A stretch of 64,000 nucleotides of DNA from Nocardioides sp. SR21 (lineage in GTDB: Bacteria > Actinomycetota > Actinomycetes > Propionibacteriales > Nocardioidaceae), in assembly GCF_022761125.1 (NCBI RefSeq), contig NZ_JAKWJR010000003.1, positions 415,192-479,191 of the forward strand. Direction: 5' to 3'. Every line of letters starts with the position of its first letter. Position 1 is the first letter of the stretch. The position numbers and the translations under genes are program-made. The notes under the pieces are model-generated. The model ran no database searches and had not been told where the DNA came from. It worked only from the letters and a program-made list of their open reading frames with translations. This document shows, one piece after another, positions 33,756 through 41,902 of the stretch.

Positions 33756-34134
33756 CGTCGGGGACCGCGTGCACCCGGGTGAGGTCACGGCGCAGCGCGG
33801 CCGCGCCGTGCAGGTAGACGTGTGTGATGTCGGAGCGCGGCAGGTCGGTCTCGACGTGCGCCATCATCCGCACGACCCGCGGCATCGAGCCGTCGATCTC
33901 GAGCTCCCGGGCACAGATCAGGGGGACGTCGCTGAAGCCGAGGATCCGCGCCGCATAAGCCGGGAACTCGGAGTTCAGGTCGGAGGTCGCGGTGAAGATG
34001 ATCGAGATGAAGTCCTCGACGTCGAGCCCGTTGGACTCCATGACGTCGGTGACCATCTCGGCCACCCGCTCGAGCATGTGCTCGCGGACGTCCTCGTCGA
34101 GCTGGGTCGCTCCTCGTACTGCCCTGACTGCCAC
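33748..34134 (-). CDS. aroH: Chorismate mutase, AroH type
   Basis: A 128-aa protein from ATG 34134. It has the AroH trimer-type sequence: AVRGATQLDEDVREHMLERV, then SIIFTATSDLNSEFPA, VPLICARELEIDGSMPRVVR and ITHVYLHGAAALRRDL. Active-site residues are in place: Arg in the first block, Glu in ARELE, Arg in PRVVR and Tyr in HVYL. It converts chorismate to prephenate, the substrate of the next gene's enzyme. Confidence 0.95.
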   Translation of the reverse strand: MAVRAVRGATQLDEDVREHMLERVAEMVTDVMESNGLDVEDFISIIFTATSDLNSEFPAYAARILGFSDVPLICARELEIDGSMPRVVRMMAHVETDLPRSDITHVYLHGAAALRRDLTRVHAVPDDE

Positions 34135-34143
34135 GCGGACACA

Positions 34144-34536
34144 TTAACGGGGTTGGTAGCTCCCGAAGGACCAGTGATTGCCCTCTGGATCCTCGACGCT
34201 GCCGCCGCGGCCGCCGTAGTCCTGGTCGACCATCTCCCGGAGCACGGTCGCACCCGCCTCCACGACCCGGTCGAAGACCGCGTCCGGGTCGTCCGCGACG
34301 AGGTACGCCGCCGACCCGCCGACGTTCGCGACCGCCCCGCCCTCACGGACGCTGCCGAACATCAGGCCGCCTCCCCCGGGCCAGAGCCACTCGGCGTGCT
34401 CGACGACGGACGGATCCGTCTCGGAGCGGTACGTCGCGTGCTCGACGAACCCGATCGCGGTCAGGAACCCGATCATCGCGTCGGCGTCGCGGAAGGACAT
34501 CGTGTGCCAGAGCTTGACCTCTGCTGCGGTACTCAT
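34144..34536 (-). CDS. VOC-family (glyoxalase/bleomycin-resistance fold) protein
   Basis: A 130-aa protein from ATG 34536, overlapping the AraC stop by 4 bases. It shows two beta-alpha-beta-beta-beta halves, VKLWHTMSFRDADAMIGFLT and AAYLVADDPDAVFDRVVEAG, ending in SVEDPEGNHWSFGSY, the typical VOC ending with the metal Glu. Similar proteins bind metals or small hydrophobic ligands. Coupling to the AraC regulator suggests that it is either its target or a sensor partner. Confidence 0.85.
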   Translation of the reverse strand: MSTAAEVKLWHTMSFRDADAMIGFLTAIGFVEHATYRSETDPSVVEHAEWLWPGGGGLMFGSVREGGAVANVGGSAAYLVADDPDAVFDRVVEAGATVLREMVDQDYGGRGGSVEDPEGNHWSFGSYQPR

Positions 34537-35333
34537 GCGTGCCACTCTTCCTCGCCGGCGGCACCGAGGTCTTGGAGGAATGGGAACTCCTCGCGCAGCC
34601 AGGTCGTCGGCGTGCAGCCGGCCAGCTCGCTCCACTCACGGGTGAGGTGCGACTGGTCGGCGTACCCGCACCGGTGCGCGAGCTCGGCCAGCGGGACGCG
34701 CCCCATCAGCGAGCGGGACGCCGCGAAGCGACCCAGCCGCTGCACCTGCTTCGGCGCCAGACCGCACTCCGCGCGGACCAGCCCCACCAGGTGCCGCCTG
34801 CTGTACCCGACCTCGTCGGCCACCTCCTGCACCGCGGCGCCCCGGGTGAGCCGGGCCAGCGCCCGCCCGACCTCCGCGCGCGGCGCCGGGACGTCGACCA
34901 GCGCGGCGGCCAGCGTGTGCTCGACCAGCGCCGCCCAGGCTGCGGGCGGTGTCTCGTGCAGCCGCTCCGGCAGCGCGCGCAGCCACGGTGCGACGTCGTC
35001 CAGCTCCAGCAGCTCGCCGGCGAGCGCCGCGGCAGGCAGCCCGAACAGCGCCCGCGCGCCGGCGGTGGTGAGCTCGAGCTGGACGCCGGACTGGTGCCCG
35101 TCGTGGTGGATCTCGGCCGGGTGCGCGTGCAGGCCCGACACGGTCGACCAGCGGCGCGCGCGGCTGCCCGGCGCGCCGGCCCACCCCACGTCCAGCGGCT
35201 CCCCGACGGGCAGCACGAACGTCAGCGTCGTGCCCGGCAGCCCCCGGTGCACGCCCGGCTGTCCGAGCGCGACGTCGTACGCCGTCACCGAGGCGACGTA
35301 CGGCGCGAGCGGCCCACGGACCGAGGAAGCCAT
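34533..35333 (-). CDS. AraC-family transcriptional regulator
   Basis: A 266-aa protein from ATG 35333, divergent from the STAS gene. The N-terminal part looks like a sensor domain (TTLTFVLPVGEPLDV). The C-terminal double helix-turn-helix includes AVQEVADEVGYSRRHLVGLV and LAELAHRCGYADQSHLTREW followed by AGCTPTTWLREE, the AraC consensus. It probably controls itself and the coupled VOC gene. The signal is unknown. Confidence 0.88.
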   Translation of the reverse strand: MASSVRGPLAPYVASVTAYDVALGQPGVHRGLPGTTLTFVLPVGEPLDVGWAGAPGSRARRWSTVSGLHAHPAEIHHDGHQSGVQLELTTAGARALFGLPAAALAGELLELDDVAPWLRALPERLHETPPAAWAALVEHTLAAALVDVPAPRAEVGRALARLTRGAAVQEVADEVGYSRRHLVGLVRAECGLAPKQVQRLGRFAASRSLMGRVPLAELAHRCGYADQSHLTREWSELAGCTPTTWLREEFPFLQDLGAAGEEEWHA

Positions 35334-35364
35334 GCAAACACCGTATCCGGGGTACAACTGCTCC

Positions 35365-35721
35365 GTGTCCACCGAAGAACAGCTCACGATCGTCGTCGAG
35401 CACCACGACGGCGCCGCCGTCGTCCGCTGCTCCGGCGAGGTCGACCTCGCCACCGTCGGCTCCCTGCGCGCCACGCTCCAGGAGCTCCAGGTGGACGGGC
35501 CGTCGCAGCTCGTCCTGGTGCTCGACGAGGTGACGTTCATGGACTCGCTGGGCCTCGGCGCGCTCATCGGCGCGTACAAGCGGGCCAAGGTCCTGCAGGG
35601 GTCGATGGTGCTCGTCTGCACCAGCGGCCCGGTCCTGAACGTGCTGCGGGCGACCTCGCTGGACCGGGTGTTCCGCATCCACGACGACCTGGGAGACGCG
35701 CTCACCGCGGTGCTCGTGTAG
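35365..35721 (+). CDS. STAS-domain anti-sigma factor antagonist
   Basis: A 118-aa protein from GTG 35365. A single STAS domain has VVRCSGEVDLATVGSLRATL, LVLDEVTFMDSLGLGALIGA (with the Asp-Ser pair whose Ser is phosphorylated in SpoIIAA/RsbV proteins) and VLNVLRATSLDRVFRIHDDL. Unphosphorylated, such proteins bind an anti-sigma kinase and free a sigma factor. No cognate kinase or sigma gene is adjacent, so the partner lies elsewhere. Confidence 0.9.
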   Translation: MSTEEQLTIVVEHHDGAAVVRCSGEVDLATVGSLRATLQELQVDGPSQLVLVLDEVTFMDSLGLGALIGAYKRAKVLQGSMVLVCTSGPVLNVLRATSLDRVFRIHDDLGDALTAVLV

Positions 35722-35745
35722 TACCCGGGTCACCCGATCCGGGGG

Positions 35746-36441
35746 GTGTGGTCCCTCCGTAGGCGCCGCAAGACTCGCAGCATCACTCCTGCGCGCCTGA
35801 ACTCGACGATCGCCGTGCTGTTCATGATCGGCTCGGCGTGCTTCGTCCTGGGCTCGGTCCCCGCCTACCTCGACGCGGTGGGCGCCCACGCGGACGCCTG
35901 GACGTACGTCGTCGGCGCGGTCTTCTTCACGTCTGCGTCGTTCTGCCAGCTGCTCCAGGCCCAGACCCCGGCGATGACCTCGGCCGACCAGCTCTCCCAG
36001 CACCGCCGGACGCCCGTGCGCTGGTGGGCGTGGCTGCCGCACGACCGCGGCTGGATGGCCGCCGCCACGCAGTTCCCCGGCACGCTCTGCTTCAACGTCA
36101 GCACCATCGCCGCACTGGCGACGTACACCTCGACGCAGGCTGAGAACCAGCACGTCTGGCGCCCGGACGTGTTCGGCTCGACGCTGTTCCTGATCTCGAG
36201 CTGGTACGCCCTGCGCGCCCTGCCCGGCCTCATCTCCTGGCTGAACATGATCGGCTCGATCCTGTTCGGCATCTCGGCGATCGGCGCCTTCGTGCTGCCC
36301 AGCGGCTCGGCCGTCGACGACGTGGCCGCCGTCGGCGGCACCCTCCTCGGCGCCGCGTGCTTCCTCGCCGGCGCCGCCCTCATGCTCCCGGCGTGGTCCC
36401 GCGCCGTACGTCAGTCCCCACCTGAAGGAGAACCCACATGA
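35746..36441 (+). CDS. YrhK-like integral membrane protein
   Basis: A 231-aa protein from GTG 35746 after a G-run (GGGGGG). It has about five membrane segments. Two resemble the YrhK domain: STIAVLFMIGSACFVLGSVP and LISWLNMIGSILFGISAIGA. The stop overlaps the start of the glutamate decarboxylase gene by 4 bases, so the two proteins are made together. A role in acid response or as a transporter-like partner of the decarboxylase is a guess from context. Confidence 0.75.
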   Translation: MWSLRRRRKTRSITPARLNSTIAVLFMIGSACFVLGSVPAYLDAVGAHADAWTYVVGAVFFTSASFCQLLQAQTPAMTSADQLSQHRRTPVRWWAWLPHDRGWMAAATQFPGTLCFNVSTIAALATYTSTQAENQHVWRPDVFGSTLFLISSWYALRALPGLISWLNMIGSILFGISAIGAFVLPSGSAVDDVAAVGGTLLGAACFLAGAALMLPAWSRAVRQSPPEGEPT

Positions 36442-37808
36442 CCAGCTCGTACGACGCCGACGCCGCCCTGTTCGGCAACCGGTTCGCGGTCCAGGACACC
36501 CCCGACCGCTTCTTCCCGCCCGGCGGCATGGCCGCCAGCGACGCGTTGCGGCTGGTCGCGGAGGACCTCGCCATCGAGGGCGACCCGGCCCGCAACCTGG
36601 CGACGTTCGTGACCACGTGGATGGAGCCGGAGGCGCAGCGGCTGATCGCCGAGAACCTGCACCGCAACTTCATCGACCACGCCGAGTACCCGCGCACCGC
36701 CGAGATCGAGCAGCGCTGCATCCGGATGCTCGCCGACCTCTTCCACGCCCCAGGCGAGACCACGGGCGCGCGCACGCAGGGCTCGTCGGAGGCCATCATG
36801 CTCGGCGCACTGTCGCTGAAATGGAACTGGCGGGCCCGCCAGCAGGCCGCCGGCCGTCCGACCACGAACCCGAACCTGGTGTTCGGCGGCGACGTGCACG
36901 TGGTGTGGGAGAAGTTCTGCCGGTACTTCGACGTCGAGCCGCGGATCGTGCCGCTCCGGCCGGACAAGTACACGATCGGCCCCGAGGACGTCGAGCCGCA
37001 CATCGACGAGAACACCATCGGCGTGGCCGCGGTCCTGGGGACGACGTTCACCGGTCACCGCGACGACATCGTCGGCATCAACGACCTGCTGGTCCGGATC
37101 CGCGACGAGCGCGACATGGACATCCCGCTGCACGTCGACGGCGCCAGCGGCGGCTTCGTGTGGCCGTTCCTCTACCCCGACTCGAAGTGGGACTTCCGGC
37201 TCGAGCAGGTCCGGTCGATCAACGTCTCCGGGCACAAGTTCGGCCTGGTCTACCCGGGCGTCGGCTGGCTGATCTTCCGCGAGAAGGCCGACCTGGCCGC
37301 GGACCTGGTGTTCAAGGAGAACTACCTCGGCAAGACCGACGAGACGTTCACGCTGAACTTCTCGACCGGCTCCGGCATGGTCCTCGCCCAGTACTACAAC
37401 TTCGTCCGCTTCGGCCGCGCCGGCTACACCTACAAGCTGAAGAACATGCAGCACAACGCGCACCGCCTCGCCGACCGGCTCGAGGAGATGGGCCGCTTCG
37501 AGATCATCGGCCGCGACCACGAACAGCTCCCTCTCGTCGCGTTCCGCCTCGCGGGCGAGGCGCCGTACGACGAGTTCGACATCGCCTGGCAGCTCTCCGC
37601 CGAGCGCGGCTGGATGGTGCCGGCGTACACGATGCCGCCGGACGCCCAGGAGGTGACGATCATGCGCGCGCTGGTGAAGGAGACCTTCAGCCAGGAGCAC
37701 GTCGACACCCTCGCCCGCGACATCGCCGAGGCCTGCGCGACGCTGCAGGCCAAGGGCGGCGCCCACGAGTCCGAGCGGGCCAAGATGGTGGTCGGCCCGG
37801 GGCACTGA
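36438..37808 (+). CDS. gadB: Glutamate decarboxylase
   Basis: A 456-aa protein from ATG 36438 with GAAGGAGAA upstream. A PLP-dependent fold-type I decarboxylase. Features are the tetramer region HAEYPRTAEIEQRCIRMLAD, substrate-site TQGSSEAIMLGALSLKWNW, the PLP Asp in LHVDGASGGFVWPF, and the Schiff-base Lys in NVSGHKFGLVYPGVGW (about residue 267). It converts glutamate to GABA and CO2, consuming a proton, and often serves acid resistance. A GadC-like antiporter is at 8088, not linked to it. The coupled YrhK-like gene is its direct neighbour. Confidence 0.95.
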   Translation: MTSSYDADAALFGNRFAVQDTPDRFFPPGGMAASDALRLVAEDLAIEGDPARNLATFVTTWMEPEAQRLIAENLHRNFIDHAEYPRTAEIEQRCIRMLADLFHAPGETTGARTQGSSEAIMLGALSLKWNWRARQQAAGRPTTNPNLVFGGDVHVVWEKFCRYFDVEPRIVPLRPDKYTIGPEDVEPHIDENTIGVAAVLGTTFTGHRDDIVGINDLLVRIRDERDMDIPLHVDGASGGFVWPFLYPDSKWDFRLEQVRSINVSGHKFGLVYPGVGWLIFREKADLAADLVFKENYLGKTDETFTLNFSTGSGMVLAQYYNFVRFGRAGYTYKLKNMQHNAHRLADRLEEMGRFEIIGRDHEQLPLVAFRLAGEAPYDEFDIAWQLSAERGWMVPAYTMPPDAQEVTIMRALVKETFSQEHVDTLARDIAEACATLQAKGGAHESERAKMVVGPGH

Positions 37809-37824
37809 CCCGAAGCCTTCCGGC

Positions 37825-38088
37825 TCAGTCGTCCTCGATGTAGCCGGTCGCGGGATCGACCGCGTCGAGGAAGCCCCGGATCGACTCCACGTGCTGGTCG
37901 GTCGTGCGCCTTCGTCCGTCCGAGCCACGGCTGGTGAACCCGTAGCCGACGGCCGGCCCGCCCGGCGCGCCGGCCAGCCGCGTGTAGTGGTAGGCGCCGG
38001 GCTGCGACAGGTCGTACCTGACGCTGAACTCGAACCCGTCGACGGTGACCTCGAACGCGTCGGGCGAGACGTCCGAACCGCTGCTCAC
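37825..38088 (-). CDS. Small hypothetical protein co-translated with the ECF41 sigma factor
   Basis: An 87-aa protein from GTG 38088, overlapping the sigma factor stop (GTGA). The core FEVTVDGFEFSVRYDLSQPG then YHYTRLAGAPGGPAVGYGFT reads as a small beta-sheet domain, and the end (HVESIRGFLDAVDPATGYIE) as a helix. No family is recognised. It is probably transcribed with the sigma factor. Confidence 0.7.
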   Translation of the reverse strand: MSSGSDVSPDAFEVTVDGFEFSVRYDLSQPGAYHYTRLAGAPGGPAVGYGFTSRGSDGRRRTTDQHVESIRGFLDAVDPATGYIEDD

Positions 38089-38972
38089 CGGGTCAGCGCC
38101 GTCTCGACCTCGAGGCTGCCGAGCTTGTGCGGGTTGCGCACGGCGTAGATCCGGCTGATCCGCCCGCCGTCGACGAGGAACATGATCGCGGTGTCGTGCC
38201 CGTCGTCGGTCCCCGTGATCCGGGCGCCGGGCGCCCCGTTGAGCAGCACCGGGAGGACGGTGGCGCCGGCGCCGAACTTCGGGAACGCACGCAGCAGGTT
38301 CGCGACCTTCTTGGCGCCGGAGACCGGGCTGGTGAGCGCCTGCGCGATCCCGCCCCCGTCGGCCACCAGGACCACGTCGGGCGCGAGCGCGTCGAGCAGG
38401 CCCTGCAGGTCGCCACCGGTCACGGCCGCGAGGAAGCGATCGACGACCTCCTGCTGCTCGGTGCGGCTGACGTCCATCCGGGGCCGCCGGGCCGCGACGT
38501 GCTCCCGCGACCGGTGCGCGATCTGGCGTACGGCGGCCTCGGACTTGTCGACCGCCTGCGCGATCTCGCCGTACGGCAGGTCGAAGACCTCGCGCAGCAC
38601 GAACACCGCCCGCTCGGTCGGGCCGAGGGTCTCGAGCACGGTGAGCATCGCGAACGACACGCTCTCCGCCAGCTCGACGTCCTCTGCGACGTCCGGCGAG
38701 GTCAGCAGTGGCTCGGGCAGCCACTCGCCGACGTAGTCCTCACGCCGGCGGGCGTTCGACCGCAGCCGGTCCAGGGCCTTGCGGGTGGTCATCCGGGCGA
38801 GGTAGGCCCGCGGGTCCCGGACCTCGGCGCGGCCGTCCGGCCCGATCGCGTCCCACCGGATCCACGTGTCCTGGACGACGTCCTCGGCCTCGGCGGCCGA
38901 GCCGAGCATCTCGTAGGCGACGGTGAAGAGCAGCCCGCGATGGGCGACGAACGGGTCCTCGGGCACGGTCAC
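38085..38972 (-). CDS. ECF41-group RNA polymerase sigma factor with SnoaL-like C-terminal extension
   Basis: A 295-aa protein from GTG 38972. Region 2 is LLFTVAYEMLGSAAEAEDVV QDTWIRW and region 4 is LPYGEIAQAVDKSEAAVRQI. A C-terminal NTF2-like domain of about 120 aa follows and includes VADGGGI and the NPHKL ending. These correspond to the DGGGK and NPDKL motifs that mark the ECF41 group, in which the extension replaces an anti-sigma factor. It directly follows a CMD-family gene, the classic ECF41 target, preceded by an ECF41-type promoter. Similar to mycobacterial SigJ. Confidence 0.93.
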   Translation of the reverse strand: MTVPEDPFVAHRGLLFTVAYEMLGSAAEAEDVVQDTWIRWDAIGPDGRAEVRDPRAYLARMTTRKALDRLRSNARRREDYVGEWLPEPLLTSPDVAEDVELAESVSFAMLTVLETLGPTERAVFVLREVFDLPYGEIAQAVDKSEAAVRQIAHRSREHVAARRPRMDVSRTEQQEVVDRFLAAVTGGDLQGLLDALAPDVVLVADGGGIAQALTSPVSGAKKVANLLRAFPKFGAGATVLPVLLNGAPGARITGTDDGHDTAIMFLVDGGRISRIYAVRNPHKLGSLEVETALTR

Positions 38973-39553
38973 GACCCTACGGTGGCACGCTCAGCCAGCG
39001 GCTTCAGTCCGCACGCCGCAGCGAAGCCGTCCGACTCGATGCCGAGGGCGACGTTCGCCCGGGTCGTGAAGTTGGCGAAGGCGACCACGGCGGTCAGCTC
39101 GAGCAGGGCCGCATCTCCGAGCTGCGACCGCAGCGAGGCGACCATCTCGTCGGTCACGGTCGGCTCGGTCCCGGTCATCGCCTCCGCGTAGCCGAGCACC
39201 TCGCGCTCCAGGGGCGAGAAGACGCCGGAGTCGCGCCAGCGCGGGATCTCGCGTGCCTTGGTCATGTCGAGATCCTTGTTGTGCGCCTCGAAGTAGTTGA
39301 AGTCCAGGCACCACGTGCAGCCGACCATCGACGCAACGGCCATGTGGGCGAACGACTTGAGCTGCTCGTCGCACCGGTCCCACTTCTTGACCTTGCCGCC
39401 GACGGCGGCCATGTCCATCAGCAGCTTCGGGTGGTGCCAGTAGACCCCGATCGACGTCGGCACCCGGCCGAGGGTCTTCATCGCGAATCGCTTGATCAGC
39501 GCGCCCTTGAAGCCGGTGATCTCGGCGGCGGGGATGCGGGTCGTTCCGGTCAT
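38969..39553 (-). CDS. Carboxymuconolactone decarboxylase (CMD)-family protein
   Basis: A 194-aa protein from ATG 39553 with AGGAGGA 5 bases upstream. An AhpD-like helical fold with the redox pair in VGCTWCLDFNYFEAHNKD (CxxC plus downstream His). Members often reduce peroxides or act as thiol-dependent oxidoreductases. The gene ends with a 4-base overlap into the sigma factor gene. Its own promoter (39587-39613) matches the one used by ECF41, so the pair would be autoregulated. Confidence 0.9.
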   Translation of the reverse strand: MTGTTRIPAAEITGFKGALIKRFAMKTLGRVPTSIGVYWHHPKLLMDMAAVGGKVKKWDRCDEQLKSFAHMAVASMVGCTWCLDFNYFEAHNKDLDMTKAREIPRWRDSGVFSPLEREVLGYAEAMTGTEPTVTDEMVASLRSQLGDAALLELTAVVAFANFTTRANVALGIESDGFAAACGLKPLAERATVGS

Positions 39554-39586
39554 GTCGTCCTCCTGTGGTGGTGAGTACGACATCAA

Positions 39587-39613
39587 GACGCCGGCCGTCG
39601 CCGGTCTGTGACA
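39587..39613 (-). promoter_or_regulatory. ECF41-type promoter (TGTCACA-N16-CGTC)
   Basis: On the minus strand TGTCACA (39613-39607) is followed after exactly 16 bases by CGTC (39590-39587), 33 bases before the CMD start. This matches the published ECF41 -35/-10 consensus TGTCACA and CGTC. It fits autoregulation of the CMD-sigma operon. Confidence 0.85.
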
Positions 39614-39704
39614 GCTCCGCGAGAAGTCGCTCCCGCGTGACCTGTTTCGGGCACGTTCCCTGCGGAACCACCGCGAGCGCGACCCGATGTGCTGTCCTCG
39701 GTTG

Positions 39705-40472
39705 ATGGCCGAGAAGCTGACCCGCGCGGCAGCGGCACTCCTCCTGGCGGGCGCGGCCGCGCTCCTGTACGCAGCCGCGTGGGAGCGCTGGTGGCCGGGC
39801 TGCCGACGGGGCGGGTTCGACGATGCCTCGTGCCTGCCGTTGCAGGACCACAGCTACGACTACCTGGTGCCCGGCGACCCCTGGACGCCGGTCGGGCAGG
39901 CGGCCCAGCTCGCCGGAGCCGGGCTCCTCCTGCTCGCCTGCGCCGCGATGCTGCTCCCCCGTCTCGTCGCGCCGTCGTTGCCGGGACTCGTGCGCTGGCC
40001 GCTGGCCGCGATCTCGGCAGCGAGCCTGGGGCTGCTGGGCGCGGCGACCCTGCTCTCGGGCAGCACCGGCGACGTGGTCACGGTCCCGTTCGTCGGCGCT
40101 GCTGCGCTCGTCTGGGTCCTGGCCTGGCCGGCCGGGCTCACGCTGTGCGCAGGCGTCGAGGCCGTCCGATCACCTGGCCCGCGCGCCCGCTGGGGGCTCG
40201 CGTCGGCCATCGCCGTCGGGTGCTCCACGCCGATCCCCGTGCTGCTCATGTGGGGTCCGATCGCCGCGGGCGGGTACGTCTCGTACGACACCACGCCCTG
40301 GTCCGAGGCCACCATGGCACCGGTCCTGCTGCTGGCCGCCGGCCTCGTCCTGTGGCCGAGCCTCAGAGCGAGGCGCGGTCCAGCAGCTCACCGAGCTCGT
40401 CGAGCGTCAGGTCGCGCATCTGACCCGACAGCAGGCCGCGCAGCACCACCGGCCCGATCTGGGTCCGCGTGA
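39705..40472 (+). CDS. Hypothetical integral membrane protein
   Basis: A 255-aa protein from ATG 39705. About five to six hydrophobic segments are visible (AAAALLLAGAAALLYAAAW, then AQLAGAGLLLLACAAMLL, and a last one APVLLLAAGLVLWPSL). Two Cys in the first extracytoplasmic loop (WPGCRRGGFDDASCLP) could form a disulfide. It converges with rluB and overlaps its 3' end by 110 bp. The last 35 codons, Arg/Ala-rich, lie in this overlap and may be an artefact of a lost stop. No family is recognised. Confidence 0.6.
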   Translation: MAEKLTRAAAALLLAGAAALLYAAAWERWWPGCRRGGFDDASCLPLQDHSYDYLVPGDPWTPVGQAAQLAGAGLLLLACAAMLLPRLVAPSLPGLVRWPLAAISAASLGLLGAATLLSGSTGDVVTVPFVGAAALVWVLAWPAGLTLCAGVEAVRSPGPRARWGLASAIAVGCSTPIPVLLMWGPIAAGGYVSYDTTPWSEATMAPVLLLAAGLVLWPSLRARRGPAAHRARRASGRASDPTAGRAAPPARSGSA

Positions 40473-41112
40473 GCCGTCGTACCGGGAAGCCGAGGTGGTC
40501 GAACAGCCGGCGCACGATCCGGTTGCGGCCCTCGTGGATCACCACCTCGACGATCGACTTGTCCTTGCCGGCCTCGACGATGCGCGCCTTGCTGACGGTC
40601 ACCGGCCCGTCGTCGAGCGTGACGCCCGCGAGCAGCTTCTTGAGCGTGCCGCGGTAGATCTCGCCCTCGACCTCGGCGACGTACATCTTGTCCACCTCGT
40701 ACGACGGGTGCGCCAGCCGCTGCGCGAAGTCGCCGTCGTTGGTGAGGATGATCAGCCCCGAGGTGTCGGTGTCGAGCCGGCCGACGTGGAAGAGCCGCTC
40801 CGGCCGGTCGGCGACCAGGTCGCCCAGGCTCCGGCGGCCCTCCGGGTCCGACATCGTCGACACGACGCCGCGGGGCTTGTTCAGGACGAGGTAGACCTTC
40901 TCCGACACCGGCGGCAGCCGCTTGCCGGAGACCCGGATCACCGCGGTGCGCGGGTCGACCTTGGTGCCGAGGCGGGTGACGACCTCACCGTCGACCTCGA
41001 CCTCGCCGTCGAGCATCAGCTCCTCGCACTTGCGGCGGGAGGCGACGTTCGACATCGCCAGCAGCTTCTGGAGCCGGATCAGGCCCTCGTCATCGGTCTC
41101 GATGCCGCTCAT
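40363..41112 (-). CDS. rluB: 23S rRNA pseudouridine synthase, RluB/RsuA type
   Basis: A 249-aa protein from ATG 41112. An S4 RNA-binding domain comes first (IRLQKLLAMSNVASRRKCEE), then the pseudouridine synthase core with FHVGRLDTDTSGLIILTNDG, the catalytic Asp lying in GRLDTDTSGL (about residue 110). NRIVRRLFDHLGFPV is a further family block. It isomerises a uridine in 23S rRNA. It lies 70 bp after scpB in the usual parA-scpA-scpB-rluB order. Confidence 0.93.
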   Translation of the reverse strand: MSGIETDDEGLIRLQKLLAMSNVASRRKCEELMLDGEVEVDGEVVTRLGTKVDPRTAVIRVSGKRLPPVSEKVYLVLNKPRGVVSTMSDPEGRRSLGDLVADRPERLFHVGRLDTDTSGLIILTNDGDFAQRLAHPSYEVDKMYVAEVEGEIYRGTLKKLLAGVTLDDGPVTVSKARIVEAGKDKSIVEVVIHEGRNRIVRRLFDHLGFPVRRLTRTQIGPVVLRGLLSGQMRDLTLDELGELLDRASL

Positions 41113-41182
41113 TTTTCGGGGTCCCCGCGGAATCGTGGGTTGGAGGAGCGAAGCGGGGGAAGCCCAGGAATTCGTGGGGTGA

Positions 41183-41902
41183 TCATGTGGGCTCGGTCCC
41201 GCCGTCGGGCTCGGTGCCGTCGCCGCTGTGCGGCGAGGGCGGGTGGTGCGGCTCGGGCTCGGGCGCCGACTCGGTCGCGACCGGCTCGGGCACCGGTTGG
41301 GCGACCATCTCGGCGAGCTCGTCCTCGAGGTCGTCCATGTCCGGGAGGTACGGCGCCAGCTCGGGCAGCTCGTCGAGCGAGGTGACGCCGATCCGCTCCA
41401 TGAAGTACGCCGTGGTCCGGAACAGGTTCGCCCCGGTCTCGTGGTCCTGCCCGGCCTCCTCGAGCAGCCCGCGCGAGAGCAGGGTGCGCATGACGCCGTC
41501 CACGTTCACCCCGCGGATCGCGGACACCCGGGCCCGCGAGATCGGCTGCTTGTAGGCCACGACCGCGAGGGTCTCCAGCGCCGCCTGGGTGAGCCGGGCC
41601 TGCTGCCCCTCGAGGACGAAGCCCTCGACGACGGCGGCGTACTCGTCACGGGTGTAGTAGCGCCAGCCGCCGCCGACGTTGCGCAGCTCGAACCCGCGGC
41701 CCTGCTCGGTGTACTCCGTCGCCAGCCCGGCGAGCGCGAGCGCGACCTCGTCGGTCGGGTAGCCGGTGGCCGTGGCGAGCGTCATCTCGTCCAGCGGCTG
41801 GTCGGCGACCATCAGCAGCGCCTCCAGCGAGGGCCGCAGCTCCGCTACGGGGACGGCCAGGGTCTCCTCGACCTCACTCGTCACGGTCTGGGTCTCGGTC
41901 AT
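41183..41902 (-). CDS. scpB: Segregation and condensation protein B
   Basis: A 239-aa protein from ATG 41902. Two winged helices carry the ScpB signatures LRPSLEALLMVADQPLDEMT and LTQAALETLAVVAYKQPISR followed by IRGVNVDGVMRTLLSRGLLE. The C-terminal 45 residues are low-complexity Pro/Glu. It binds the ScpA-SMC complex that condenses the chromosome. The start overlaps scpA by about 29 bp. Confidence 0.95.
   Translation of the reverse strand: MTETQTVTSEVEETLAVPVAELRPSLEALLMVADQPLDEMTLATATGYPTDEVALALAGLATEYTEQGRGFELRNVGGGWRYYTRDEYAAVVEGFVLEGQQARLTQAALETLAVVAYKQPISRARVSAIRGVNVDGVMRTLLSRGLLEEAGQDHETGANLFRTTAYFMERIGVTSLDELPELAPYLPDMDDLEDELAEMVAQPVPEPVATESAPEPEPHHPPSPHSGDGTEPDGGTEPT

Noticed and set aside
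38089..38724. Extension of the 87-aa gene upstream in its frame
   Set aside because: That stretch is antisense-free but lies inside the sigma factor gene in another frame and has the Arg/Gly-rich look of a shadow frame.
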